DNA of 64,000 bases. Source: UBA6115 sp050952935. Its GTDB lineage: Bacteria > Bacillota > Clostridia > Christensenellales > Aristaeellaceae. The stretch is taken from positions 930,001-994,000 of the forward strand of contig JBMNLS010000001.1 in NCBI GenBank assembly GCA_050952935.1. The letters run 5' to 3'. The translations under genes and the position numbers were made by a program. The notes below the pieces were generated by a model. That model ran no database searches. It had not been told where the DNA came from and worked only from the letters and a program-made list of their open reading frames with translations. Below are positions 16,470 to 24,922 of this stretch, piece by piece. Each line of letters begins with the position of its first letter. The stretch's first letter is position 1.

Positions 16470-17096
16470 ATGGCAAGAAATACCGGTTCCGTTTGTCGCA
16501 AGTGCCGTCGTGAAGGCACCAAGCTCTTCTTAAAGGGCGAGAAATGCTTTTCACAGAAATGCGCTGTTTCCAAGCGCCCCACCCCTCCCGGCCAGCATGG
16601 TCAGGCCCGCCAGCGCAAGATGAGCGAGTATGGCCTCCAGCTGCGGGAAAAGCAGAAGGCGCGCCGCGCCTATGGGCTGCTTGAAACTCAGTTCCGCCGT
16701 ATCCATGACAAGGCCCTGAAGATGAAGGGCGTTTCCGGCGAGAACCTGTTGCAGCTGCTTGAGCGCAGGCTGGACAATGTGGTGTATCGCGCCGGTCTGG
16801 CCAATTCCCGCCCCCAGGCGAGGCAATTGGTCAACCACGGGCATTTCCTGGTCAACGGGAAAAAAGTTGATATCCCCTCCTATATCGTGGATGAGGGGGA
16901 TGTGATCACCGTGCGCAGCGCCAGCAAGGACATCGACCTGTTCAAGGCCGCACGGGAAGGCAGCGCCAGGATTCTGCCCAAGTGGCTCTCCTGCAACACG
17001 GAAGAGCTCAAGGCCACCGTCAGCGCCCTGCCTGAGCGCAGCGATATCGACTTTGCCCTCCAGGAGAACATGATCATTGAGTTCTACTCCCGTTGA
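16470..17096 (+). CDS. rpsD: 30S ribosomal protein S4
   Basis: S4 starts assembly of the 30S body. The N-terminus has Cys residues (SVCRKCRREGTKLFLKGEKC) that fit a zinc-binding type, and the S4 RNA-binding domain follows (LERRLDNVVYRAGLANSRPQAR, seen as RLDNVVYRAGLANSRPQARQ). Length 208 is normal. AAGGAGG precedes the ATG. Confidence 0.97.
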   Translation: MARNTGSVCRKCRREGTKLFLKGEKCFSQKCAVSKRPTPPGQHGQARQRKMSEYGLQLREKQKARRAYGLLETQFRRIHDKALKMKGVSGENLLQLLERRLDNVVYRAGLANSRPQARQLVNHGHFLVNGKKVDIPSYIVDEGDVITVRSASKDIDLFKAAREGSARILPKWLSCNTEELKATVSALPERSDIDFALQENMIIEFYSR

Positions 17097-17146
17097 TCCG
17101 TCGCCTGACAACTGATACCGACGATCAATAAGAGAGGAGAAGAGCT

Positions 17147-18097
17147 GTGACCACAGAAACCATCAGCCCCCGGATAGAGCGCGTCGCATATCGGGAAAAC
17201 GAGTTTTACGGCCACTTTGAAGTGGAGCCGCTGGAACGTGGTTTTGGGCACACGCTTGGCAACGCGCTGCGGCGCGTTCTGCTCAGCTCCCTGCCCGGCG
17301 CCGCTGTGACCAGCGTGAACATTGAAGGCATTCAGCATGAGTTTTCTACCATACCAGGCGTCAAGGAAGATGTCACCGAGATCATTTTGAACCTGAAAGA
17401 GCTTGCCATCCGGCTGCATGTGGACGCGGTGAAGCAGGTGGAAATTGACGCCGTAGGCCCTGCCACGGTGACCGCCGGCGACATCCGCGTGGACAGCGAG
17501 GTAGAGGTGGTGAACCCCGACCTGCATATCGCCACCCTGGCCGAGGGCGCCAAGCTCCACATGACCCTTACCATCGAGCAGGGACACGGTTATGTCTCTG
17601 CCGAACGCAACAAGATGAGCGCCATGCCCATTGGCGTGATTCCCATTGACGCCATTTATACCCCCATGCGCAAGGTCAACTACTCGGTGGAGGATACCCG
17701 TGTGGGCCAGATCACCGACTATGACAAGCTGGTGCTGGAGGTGTGGACCAATGGCGCCGTCAGCCCTGAGGAGGCCATCAGCATGGCCGCGAAAATTCTC
17801 ACCGATCAGCTGGATATCTTCACCCGCCTGACGGAACAGCCCATGGAAGTGGCCGCGGAAGCCGATGATGCCGAAGAGGCCGGCGCCAGCGCGGAGATGA
17901 CCATTGAGGAGCTTGATCTGTCGGTGCGTGCCTTCAACTGTCTGAAGCGTGCCGGTATCAACACGGTGAGCGAGCTGATCCAAAAGGATCAGGAAGACAT
18001 GATGAAGGTGCGCAACCTGGGCAAGAAGAGCCTGGAAGAAGTAGAGCAGAAGCTGGCCCTGCTGGGCCTGTCCCTGCGCAAGTCTGAAGAAGAATAA
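17147..18097 (+). CDS. rpoA: RNA polymerase alpha subunit
   Basis: The alpha dimer starts polymerase assembly and its C-terminal domain contacts activators and UP elements. The N-terminal domain has GHTLGNALRRVLLSSLPGAAV-like residues (HTLGNALRRVLLSSLPG), and the C-terminal domain begins near residue 245 (MTIEELDLSVRAFNCLKRAG, with VRNLGKKSLEEV). Length 316 is standard. The start is GTG at 17147, with AGAGGAG 11 bases upstream. Confidence 0.98.
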   Translation: MTTETISPRIERVAYRENEFYGHFEVEPLERGFGHTLGNALRRVLLSSLPGAAVTSVNIEGIQHEFSTIPGVKEDVTEIILNLKELAIRLHVDAVKQVEIDAVGPATVTAGDIRVDSEVEVVNPDLHIATLAEGAKLHMTLTIEQGHGYVSAERNKMSAMPIGVIPIDAIYTPMRKVNYSVEDTRVGQITDYDKLVLEVWTNGAVSPEEAISMAAKILTDQLDIFTRLTEQPMEVAAEADDAEEAGASAEMTIEELDLSVRAFNCLKRAGINTVSELIQKDQEDMMKVRNLGKKSLEEVEQKLALLGLSLRKSEEE

Positions 18098-18138
18098 GAG
18101 TAAGCCGCCCGCACAGGGGCTAAGGAGGAACAGCACAC

Positions 18139-18651
18139 ATGGCACAGCAACGCAAGCTTGGCTTAAGCAGTGATAAGCGAAAAGCCCTGATCCGCAACCA
18201 GGTTACCAGCCTGCTCTGGCATGGCCGGATTGAAACCAGCCTGGCCCGCGCAAAGGAAGTCCGCCGGGTGGCGGAAAAAATGGTCACCCTGGCCGTGCGG
18301 GAATACGACAACACGGTGGAAGTCAAAAAAGAGTTCCACAATGACAAGGGCCAGATTGTCACCATTGATGTCACCAACGATACCCCCAGCAAGCTGCACG
18401 CAAGGCGCTTGATGATGGCCTATCTGTATGATGTCAAAGAGCAGCGCAAGGATGACGAATCCCGCAGCGAATACCGGGAGCGTACCAGGGACAACAAGCA
18501 TCCGGTGGTGGAAAAGCTCTTCCGGGAGTATGGCCCCAAATACCGCAAGCGCAACGAGGAAAAGAGCTGCGCCGGCGGTTACACCCGCATCTACAAGCTG
18601 GGGCCCCGCCGGGGCGACGCTTCCGAGCGTGTGCTCATCGAGATGGTCTAA
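18139..18651 (+). CDS. rplQ: 50S ribosomal protein L17, with an internal insertion
   Basis: L17 lies near the tunnel exit. The N-terminus (QRKLGLSSDKRKALIRNQVTSLL, in part) and the C-terminal GGYTRIYKLGPRRGDASE are clear. At 170 residues it is about 45-55 longer than the common bacterial form; the extra material lies at about positions 57-75 and 95-120 and is charged. Similar long forms are known to me from some Clostridia. It ends the operon and is followed by a terminator. Confidence 0.95.
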   Translation: MAQQRKLGLSSDKRKALIRNQVTSLLWHGRIETSLARAKEVRRVAEKMVTLAVREYDNTVEVKKEFHNDKGQIVTIDVTNDTPSKLHARRLMMAYLYDVKEQRKDDESRSEYRERTRDNKHPVVEKLFREYGPKYRKRNEEKSCAGGYTRIYKLGPRRGDASERVLIEMV

Positions 18652-18661
18652 ACTTGGTCTC

Positions 18662-18686
18662 AAAGTGCCTCCGGGCACTTTTTTTA
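18662..18686 (+). terminator. Rho-independent terminator of the ribosomal operon
   Basis: AAAGTGCC (18662-18669) pairs with GGCACTTT (18674-18681) around a TCCG loop, followed by TTTTATT. It lies 11 bases after the rplQ stop. Confidence 0.9.
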
Positions 18687-18710
18687 TTGGCATGGATTTA
18701 TACCGATTCC

Positions 18711-18848
18711 AAACTTTATTGCATCGTTACGCCTGTTCTTTTATCGTTCTGCTGTGTCAGTCAACCTCAACGTAGCTATGGCTACGCCTTCAGTTTCCTT
18801 CCTTGCAGGACAATAAAATCCCTCGCCGCTTTGGATGCAATAAAGTTT
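18711..18848. repeat. 138 bp palindromic repeat element (MITE-like)
   Basis: The outer arms are a perfect 15 bp inverted repeat, AAACTTTATTGCATC at 18711-18725 and its complement at 18834-18848. Inside, 18739-18752 pairs with 18805-18818 at 13 of 14 positions counting one G-U pair. The centre is a 6 bp hairpin CGTAGC/GCTACG at 18771-18786. No coding frame spans it. It may be a non-autonomous mobile element or a structured RNA. It sits directly after the ribosomal terminator. Confidence 0.7.
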
Positions 18849-18879
18849 TACATCAGTATAGTTTGACGGAGGAGGAAAT

Positions 18880-19899
18880 ATGATGACCTATCAGGATGTT
18901 TTGAACAATGCGCGGGACCAGATGGGGCCATTTTGCAAGTCCTGCCCGGTGTGCAACGGCAGGGCCTGCGGAAGCACCATGCCCGGCCCGGGCGCTAAGG
19001 GAAGCGGCACCGTTTTTATCCGGAATTATCAAAAGTGGCAGGAAATATTGCTGAACCTGGACACCATCCATGAAAACCAGGAGCCGGATACCAGCTTTTC
19101 AGTATTCGGGCAGACCTTTTCGCTGCCGGTATTTGCCGCTCCCATCGGCGCGATGAAAATGCATTATGGCGACAAATATGACGATATGGCCTACAACGAC
19201 CTGCTGCTGCCCGCGGCCATTGAGGCGGGGATCGCGGCCTTTACGGGGGATGGCGTCAACCCCGCCATCATGGAGGCGGCGGCTGAGACGCTGAAAAGGT
19301 ATCAGGGGAAGGGCGTTGCCACCATCAAGCCCTGGGGGATGTCGCTGGTGCGGGAGAAGTTGGAGATGGTGAAAGCCGCCCGGCCCATGGCAATCGCCAT
19401 GGACATTGACGCGGCGGGGCTGCCATTTCTGAAGGGGCAAAACCCGCCGGCAGGCAGCAAAACCGTGGAGGAACTCCGCCAGATCGTGGCGTGGGCTGAG
19501 CGGCCCTTTATTCTCAAGGGCATCATGACTGTCTCAGGCGCCATAAAGGCGATGGAAGCGGGGGTGAGCGCCATTGTGGTGTCCAACCATGGCGGCCGCG
19601 TGCTGGACTATTGCCCAAGCACGGCGGAGGTATTGCCGGAGATCGCGGAGGCCGTGGGCGGCAAGATGAAGATATTTGTAGATGGCGGCATCCGCAGCGG
19701 GCAGGATGTGTTCAAGGCGCTTGCCCTGGGGGCAGACGCGGTGCTGATTGGCCGGCCCTTTGTGAACATGGTGTATGGCGCGGGTGCCGAAGGCGTGCGC
19801 GTTTATACGCAGAAAATCGCCAGTGAGCTGACGGACACCATGACCATGTGCGGCGCCGGCTCACTGGCTGAGATCCGCAAGCAGATGGTTCGGATCTAA
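18880..19899 (+). CDS. FMN-dependent alpha-hydroxy acid oxidase/dehydrogenase family protein
   Basis: The protein belongs to the L-lactate oxidase / glycolate oxidase TIM-barrel family, which oxidises 2-hydroxy acids with FMN. The catalytic stretch SNHGGRVLD (about residues 231-239), with its His and Arg, and the FMN-phosphate region DGGIRSGQDVFKALALGADAV in part are visible. Unusually it carries an N-terminal Cys cluster, CKSCPVCNGRACG at residues 19-31, which might bind a metal or FeS centre. AGGAGG precedes the start; ATG at 18883 is equally possible. The substrate is not known. Confidence 0.88.
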   Translation: MMTYQDVLNNARDQMGPFCKSCPVCNGRACGSTMPGPGAKGSGTVFIRNYQKWQEILLNLDTIHENQEPDTSFSVFGQTFSLPVFAAPIGAMKMHYGDKYDDMAYNDLLLPAAIEAGIAAFTGDGVNPAIMEAAAETLKRYQGKGVATIKPWGMSLVREKLEMVKAARPMAIAMDIDAAGLPFLKGQNPPAGSKTVEELRQIVAWAERPFILKGIMTVSGAIKAMEAGVSAIVVSNHGGRVLDYCPSTAEVLPEIAEAVGGKMKIFVDGGIRSGQDVFKALALGADAVLIGRPFVNMVYGAGAEGVRVYTQKIASELTDTMTMCGAGSLAEIRKQMVRI

Positions 19900-19912
19900 A
19901 GGGAAAAGCGGA

Positions 19913-21541
19913 TCAGGCTTTTACCCACACGCTTAAGCTGCTTGCTTTGCAGGGGAAGTCCGTCCAGCCTTCTTCATCCAGGGTGAGGGGTTCAGAGAAA
20001 GCGCCGGTGATTTCCCGCCAGGCGGTGTTCGCGTTAAGACTCCCCAGGCACATGCGCTTTGCGCTGTCATCGCCGTTGTTGATGACACAGGCCAGGCCGC
20101 TGTTTTCATGGGCCTCATCGCCCAGGCGTACCCAGCCGATGATGTTGGGGTGATCAAAGTAGTCCAGCTGTTCGCCATAGGCGTAGTAACGGCGGGCGAA
20201 CAGAAGCTTATCTAAAATGTCTTTTTTGCCGGGGATGGGTTCTTCCCCGGCAATGCCGTAGTAATCGCCATAAAAGACGCAGGGATAGCCATCCTGGCGC
20301 AGCAGAATCAAAGCATAGGCCAGGGGCTTGAACCAATCCTGCACCCAGCTTTCCAGTGCCTGGCCGGGCTGTGAGTCGTGGTTATCCACAAAGGTGACGC
20401 AGGACAGGACATGCCGGGAGATGAGGGTGTTGTCAAAGATGGTGCGCAGGTCGTAATCGCGGCCTTTGTTTGCCGCCTCCGCAAAGCGGAAATGGAGCGC
20501 CACATCAAACAGCGCCAGCAGCCCTTCCGTTTTTTTCAAGTAGTCGCTGAGGACGTCATCATCCGCGTGCCAGTATTCTCCCACGAAATAGAGGGGCTTA
20601 TGGGCGCTTAAGCGCACATGACGCACAAAGACCTCCATAAAATTGGCGTCGATGTGCTTGATGGCGTCCATGCGCATGCCGTCCAGGTTCAGCTCCTTCA
20701 CCACCCATTCGCCCCAGCGCAGGGTTTCATCGATGACTTCCCTGTTGCGGTAGTCTATGTTGGCGAACATCAGGTAGTCAAAGTTGCCCAATTCATTGCT
20801 GACATTTTCTGAAAACCCTTTGTTTTCGCCCAGGATGCGGTAAATGGCTGTTTTGCCTGTGCGCTGGTCAAAGTTGATGCCGTTGAAATGATGATAGTTC
20901 CACTCAAAGGCGGAATACTGTCCCTGACGTCCGGGGAAGGTGAACTTTGTCCAGCCTTCCGCTTCAAACGGCTCGCTGATCTCTTCCAGGCGGTTGTCCG
21001 GGTTTACCTTGACCACCTTGAACACCTCAGATTCATCAGCGCCGGCCTTATGGTTGAGCACAGCGTCCCCATAGGCCTGAATGCCATGCCGGTGCAGGGC
21101 TTTGATGGCTGCTATCAGCTCTTTTTTGGTGCCGTATTTGGTGCGGACGCTGCCCTTTTGGTCAAACTCGCCCAGATCATACAGATCATAGACGCCATAG
21201 CCCACGTCGCTTGAACCGGTCGCTTTGCAGAAGGGCGGCATCCATACCCCGCCCACCCCCAGACTTTTCAGGTGTTTAGCGTCCTCTTTCAGGCGCTTCC
21301 AGTGCGCCCCGTCATCGGGCAGCATCCATTCAAAGTACTGGAACATCACCTGATTGTCGGGCTGATGCTCCGGCGGCGCCACGGGGTTTGACAGCGGCAG
21401 CCCCTTTTGCTGGGCGATTTCCTGCATGCTTTCTTTTAGTTCCGCTTCCTGCTCTTCCGGCAGCGTGTCCCACACCGCTTGATGCAGCAGGGCGGATAAT
21501 TCCTGATCAGGCCCTTGCGCCTGTTTCTTCTTTCGTGTCAT
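19913..21541 (-). CDS. Cytoplasmic alpha-amylase, glycoside hydrolase family 13
   Basis: The enzyme should cut alpha-1,4 glucans such as starch or glycogen fragments. The four family regions are present: DAVLNHKAG, GMRMDAIKH (nucleophile Asp), GEYWH (general acid Glu) and FVDNHDSQ (third Asp). There is no signal peptide, so it acts inside the cell. I start at ATG 21541, 7 bases after AGGAGG, giving 542 residues; the next upstream ATG is only 1 base from that site. About 65 charged N-terminal residues precede the catalytic domain, which starts near QVMFQYFEWMLPDDG. Confidence 0.93.
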   Translation of the reverse strand: MTRKKKQAQGPDQELSALLHQAVWDTLPEEQEAELKESMQEIAQQKGLPLSNPVAPPEHQPDNQVMFQYFEWMLPDDGAHWKRLKEDAKHLKSLGVGGVWMPPFCKATGSSDVGYGVYDLYDLGEFDQKGSVRTKYGTKKELIAAIKALHRHGIQAYGDAVLNHKAGADESEVFKVVKVNPDNRLEEISEPFEAEGWTKFTFPGRQGQYSAFEWNYHHFNGINFDQRTGKTAIYRILGENKGFSENVSNELGNFDYLMFANIDYRNREVIDETLRWGEWVVKELNLDGMRMDAIKHIDANFMEVFVRHVRLSAHKPLYFVGEYWHADDDVLSDYLKKTEGLLALFDVALHFRFAEAANKGRDYDLRTIFDNTLISRHVLSCVTFVDNHDSQPGQALESWVQDWFKPLAYALILLRQDGYPCVFYGDYYGIAGEEPIPGKKDILDKLLFARRYYAYGEQLDYFDHPNIIGWVRLGDEAHENSGLACVINNGDDSAKRMCLGSLNANTAWREITGAFSEPLTLDEEGWTDFPCKASSLSVWVKA

Positions 21542-21577
21542 GTTCATACCTCCTGAATATCCCAAATGGGACACCCT

Positions 21578-21583
21578 ATTATA
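21578..21583 (-). promoter_or_regulatory. Probable -10 element of the amylase gene
   Basis: A perfect TATAAT on the minus strand lies 37 bases before the chosen start codon. No good -35 is found at the right spacing. A short palindrome TCCCATTTGGGA lies between it and the ribosome binding site. Confidence 0.45.
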
Positions 21584-21695
21584 CATCATTGCTTGAACAA
21601 AAGATAATCAAAGAGAATCTGCCCGATGGGTGGGATTGTGGCGTCCGTTTATGGTAAGATTAATCTATTATGGAAACTAACACTGGAGCGATGGG

Positions 21696-22793
21696 ATGAA
21701 CGGAATGGACAGAAAACGGCTGTGCGCCGTGTGGCTGGCGTCAAGCCCCAGCCTGGGCTTTAAGGCCAGGGGCAGGGTGCTGGAGGCCTTTGGCAGCGCG
21801 GAGGCGGCCTTTGATGGCTTCGGCGGGGATGTGCTGGCGCTGGTGGGGGAGAAGGCCTACCGGGAGCTGGGAAAAATGCGGGAGCTGGGGCTGGAAAAGC
21901 TGGCGATGGCCCTTGAGCGCATCGGGGCCAAGGTGACAATGCCCGGGGATGAAACATTCCCTGAGGTGCTAAACGATATCATTGATCCGCCTGATCTGCT
22001 TTTTTATCAGGGCACCCTGACACGGGATGTTGGACGAGCCATCGCCATTGTGGGTTCCCGGCGGGAAACTCGCTATGGCCGGGAGCAGGCCCACAAAATT
22101 GCCCGGGGGCTGGCGGCCAATGGGGTTATGGTGGTGTCAGGCCTGGCCCGGGGGATTGACACAGCCGCGCATTCAGGGGCGCTTGAAGGCGGCGGGCGCA
22201 CGGTGGCGATATTGGGAAGCGGCATCAGCCGGATCTATCCCCCTGAAAACAAGGAGCTGGCGGCGCGCATGGTTGAAGTCGGTGGCGCTGTCATCAGCGA
22301 GTTTGCGCCCGGCGCTGAGCCCATGGCCTTTCATTTTCCGTTTAGGAACCGCCTGGTGTCCGGCCTTTGCCAGGGCACGCTGTTAATAGAGGCGCGGGAG
22401 AAAAGCGGCACCCTGATCACGGTGGGTCATGCGTTGGCCCAGGGGCGGGAGGTGTTCGCGCTGCCCGGGCAGGTGGATATGCCGGGCAGCGCCGTGCCCC
22501 ACAAGATGCTGAGGGAAGGCGCGCGCCTTATCACCTGCTATGAGGATATCCTTGAGGATATGGGCTGGAACACCGCGGCGCCCGAGGCGGTTCAGCTTGA
22601 TTTTGTCCCGCCGGATTTGACAAACGAACAAAAACAGATATATGATTCGCTTTGCGATGAACCCTTGGGTTTTCAGGAGCTGGCCCAGCGGCTGGCGATG
22701 CCGGCCCCTGATCTTAACGCACAGATTACGATGCTGGAGCTAAGCGGCCTCATTGAGGCCCTGCCCGGGCGGCGGTTCAGGCGCGTGAAGTAA
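21696..22793 (+). CDS. dprA: DNA-processing protein DprA
   Basis: DprA loads RecA on incoming single-stranded DNA during natural transformation. The Rossmann-like core is clear: VGSRRETRYGREQA, SGLARGIDTAAHSGAL, FPFRNRLVSGL-type residues and AREKSGTLITVGHALAQGREVFALPG in part. The C-terminal winged-helix region follows (residues 300-365). Length 365 is normal. The ribosome binding site CTGGAG is weak. It heads the dprA-topA-trmFO-hslV-hslU block known in Firmicutes. Confidence 0.96.
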   Translation: MNGMDRKRLCAVWLASSPSLGFKARGRVLEAFGSAEAAFDGFGGDVLALVGEKAYRELGKMRELGLEKLAMALERIGAKVTMPGDETFPEVLNDIIDPPDLLFYQGTLTRDVGRAIAIVGSRRETRYGREQAHKIARGLAANGVMVVSGLARGIDTAAHSGALEGGGRTVAILGSGISRIYPPENKELAARMVEVGGAVISEFAPGAEPMAFHFPFRNRLVSGLCQGTLLIEAREKSGTLITVGHALAQGREVFALPGQVDMPGSAVPHKMLREGARLITCYEDILEDMGWNTAAPEAVQLDFVPPDLTNEQKQIYDSLCDEPLGFQELAQRLAMPAPDLNAQITMLELSGLIEALPGRRFRRVK

Positions 22794-22813
22794 TTTTCTG
22801 GAGGCAACTATCC

Positions 22814-24922
22814 TTGCAAGCAAAGCATAAACTCGTCATCGTTGAATCCCCCGCCAAGGCCAAAAGCGTGGCCAGGTTTCTGGGCCGCAGCTATAAAGTG
22901 ACCGCCTCCCAGGGGCATGTGAGGGATTTGCCCAAAAGCCAGTTTGGCATTGACCCGGATAACAACTACGCCATGAAGTATATCACCATCCGGGGCCGGG
23001 GGGATATTCTGGCGGAGCTGCGCAAGCAGGTGAAGGGGGCCAGCAAAGTGCTCCTTGCCACCGACCCCGACCGGGAGGGGGAGGCCATTTCCTGGCATTT
23101 GGCCCAGGCCCTGGGGCTTGATGTGGAGGCGCCCATCCGCATTGAGTTTAATGAGATCACCAAGCCCGCTGTTCAGGCGGCGGTCAAGGCCGCCCGCACC
23201 ATTGATATGAACAGGGTGGATGCCCAGCAGGCCAGGCGCGCCTTGGACCGGATCGTGGGCTATAAGATCAGCCCCCTGCTGTGGGCCAAGGTGAAAAAGG
23301 GCCTCTCCGCCGGCCGGGTACAGAGCGTGGCCGTGCGCATGGTGGCCGACCGGGAGCAGGAAATCGACGCCTTTATTCCGGAGGAGTATTGGGAGATCAG
23401 CGCGGGAATTGAAACCAGCGGCAAGAAGCTGAAGGAGCCCCTGCGGGCCAGGCTGGCCGCCATCTCCGGCAAGAAGGCGGATATCCGCGACAAAAAAGGC
23501 GCTGATAAGGCGGTCAAGCTGATCAAGGAGGGGACGTTCAGCATCACCTCCGTGAAGAAAAAGCAGCGCAGGAAAAATCCGGCGCCGCCTTTCACCACCT
23601 CCACCATGCAACAGGAAGCCAGCCGGAAGCTGAACTTCACCTCCGCGCGCACCATGCAGGTGGTGCAGGGCCTGTATGAAGGGGTTGACTTGGGCGCTGA
23701 GGGCACCCAGGGCCTGGTAACCTATATCAGAACGGACGCGGTGCGGGTGAGTGAACAGGCCCTGGCCGCCGTCAGAGAGCAGATCAAAAGCGATTGGGGC
23801 GAGGCCTATTTGCCCAAAACCGCCAAGGTTTACAAAAGCGGCAAGCGCGCCCAGGATGCCCATGAGGCCATCCGTCCCACCGATATGAGCCGCACACCGG
23901 ACAAAATCAAAGACAAGCTCACCCGGGAGCAGTGGCAGCTGTACCGGCTGATTTACAATCGCTTTATGGCCAGCCAGATGAATGAGGCCCTGTTTGACAC
24001 CGTGACGGCTGAAATTGAGGGCAACGGTGTGGGCCTGCGCTACTATGGCGAGCACAAGGTGTTTGCCGGGTTCACGGCCCTTTATGAGGAGGGCAGCGAT
24101 GATGAAGAAACCCAGAAATCCGTGGTGTTGCCTGAGTTTAAAGAGGGTGCCGCGGTAAAAATCCTAGATGTGGAGGCGCTGCAGCGCTTTACCCAGCCGC
24201 CCGCCCGGTATACGGAGGCCTCGCTGATTCAGGCGATGGAGGAGAAGGGCATTGGCCGCCCCTCCACCTATGCGCCCACCATCAGTACCATTGTGGGGCG
24301 TGGTTACGTGAGCCGGGAGAACAAGCGCCTGTACCCCACGGAATTGGGCAAAATGGTTAACGATATCATGATGGAATATTTTGAACCCATCATGGATTTG
24401 GACTTCACCGCTGAGATGGAGGACAGGCTGGACGCGGTGGAGGAGGGGAAGGAGCCATGGACCCAGGTGCTGGCCGGGTTCTACCCCGACTTTATCAACA
24501 TGGTGGAGAAGGCCGAGTCAACACTTGAGAAGATCGACATTCCGGACGAGGTGTCGGACATCCCCTGTGACGAGTGCGGGGCCATGATGGTGTATAAGAT
24601 GGGGCGGTATGGGCGCTTTTTAGCCTGCCCGCGTTTCCCCGAGTGCCGGCATACCAAGCCCATCATCACCTACATCAAAGCGCCCTGCCCCACCTGCGGT
24701 GCCCGGCTGCAGCAGAAGACCACCCGCAAGGGACGCAGGTTTTATGGCTGCGAGCGCTACCCGGAGTGCGATTTTACCTCCTGGGAGCTGGTGGATGAGA
24801 AGGCCTGCCCGCGTTGCGATAGCTATATGACGGTGAAAAACAAGAAGACCGGCGCGTTGAGGCTGTGCAGCAACCCCAACTGCCGCTATCATGAGCCCAT
24901 CGAGGAAGAGCGTGAAGCCTGA
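22814..24922 (+). CDS. topA: DNA topoisomerase I
   Basis: The enzyme relaxes negative supercoils. The Toprim domain shows VESPAKAKSVARFLG near residues 10-24 and DPDREGEAISWHL. The catalytic Tyr lies in VTYIRTDAVRVS at about residue 303. The C-terminus has three Cys-rich zinc motifs (CDECG, CPTCG, CPRCD) between residues 577 and 693. The start is TTG at 22814, 9 bases after GGAGG. The 3' end overlaps the trmFO start. Confidence 0.97.
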   Translation: MQAKHKLVIVESPAKAKSVARFLGRSYKVTASQGHVRDLPKSQFGIDPDNNYAMKYITIRGRGDILAELRKQVKGASKVLLATDPDREGEAISWHLAQALGLDVEAPIRIEFNEITKPAVQAAVKAARTIDMNRVDAQQARRALDRIVGYKISPLLWAKVKKGLSAGRVQSVAVRMVADREQEIDAFIPEEYWEISAGIETSGKKLKEPLRARLAAISGKKADIRDKKGADKAVKLIKEGTFSITSVKKKQRRKNPAPPFTTSTMQQEASRKLNFTSARTMQVVQGLYEGVDLGAEGTQGLVTYIRTDAVRVSEQALAAVREQIKSDWGEAYLPKTAKVYKSGKRAQDAHEAIRPTDMSRTPDKIKDKLTREQWQLYRLIYNRFMASQMNEALFDTVTAEIEGNGVGLRYYGEHKVFAGFTALYEEGSDDEETQKSVVLPEFKEGAAVKILDVEALQRFTQPPARYTEASLIQAMEEKGIGRPSTYAPTISTIVGRGYVSRENKRLYPTELGKMVNDIMMEYFEPIMDLDFTAEMEDRLDAVEEGKEPWTQVLAGFYPDFINMVEKAESTLEKIDIPDEVSDIPCDECGAMMVYKMGRYGRFLACPRFPECRHTKPIITYIKAPCPTCGARLQQKTTRKGRRFYGCERYPECDFTSWELVDEKACPRCDSYMTVKNKKTGALRLCSNPNCRYHEPIEEEREA

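Noticed and set aside
18831..18862. Promoter for the hydroxy-acid oxidase gene
   Set aside because: TATAGT at 18857-18862 is a fair -10, but the only TTGGAT upstream is 20 bases away and inside the palindromic element, so support is weak.
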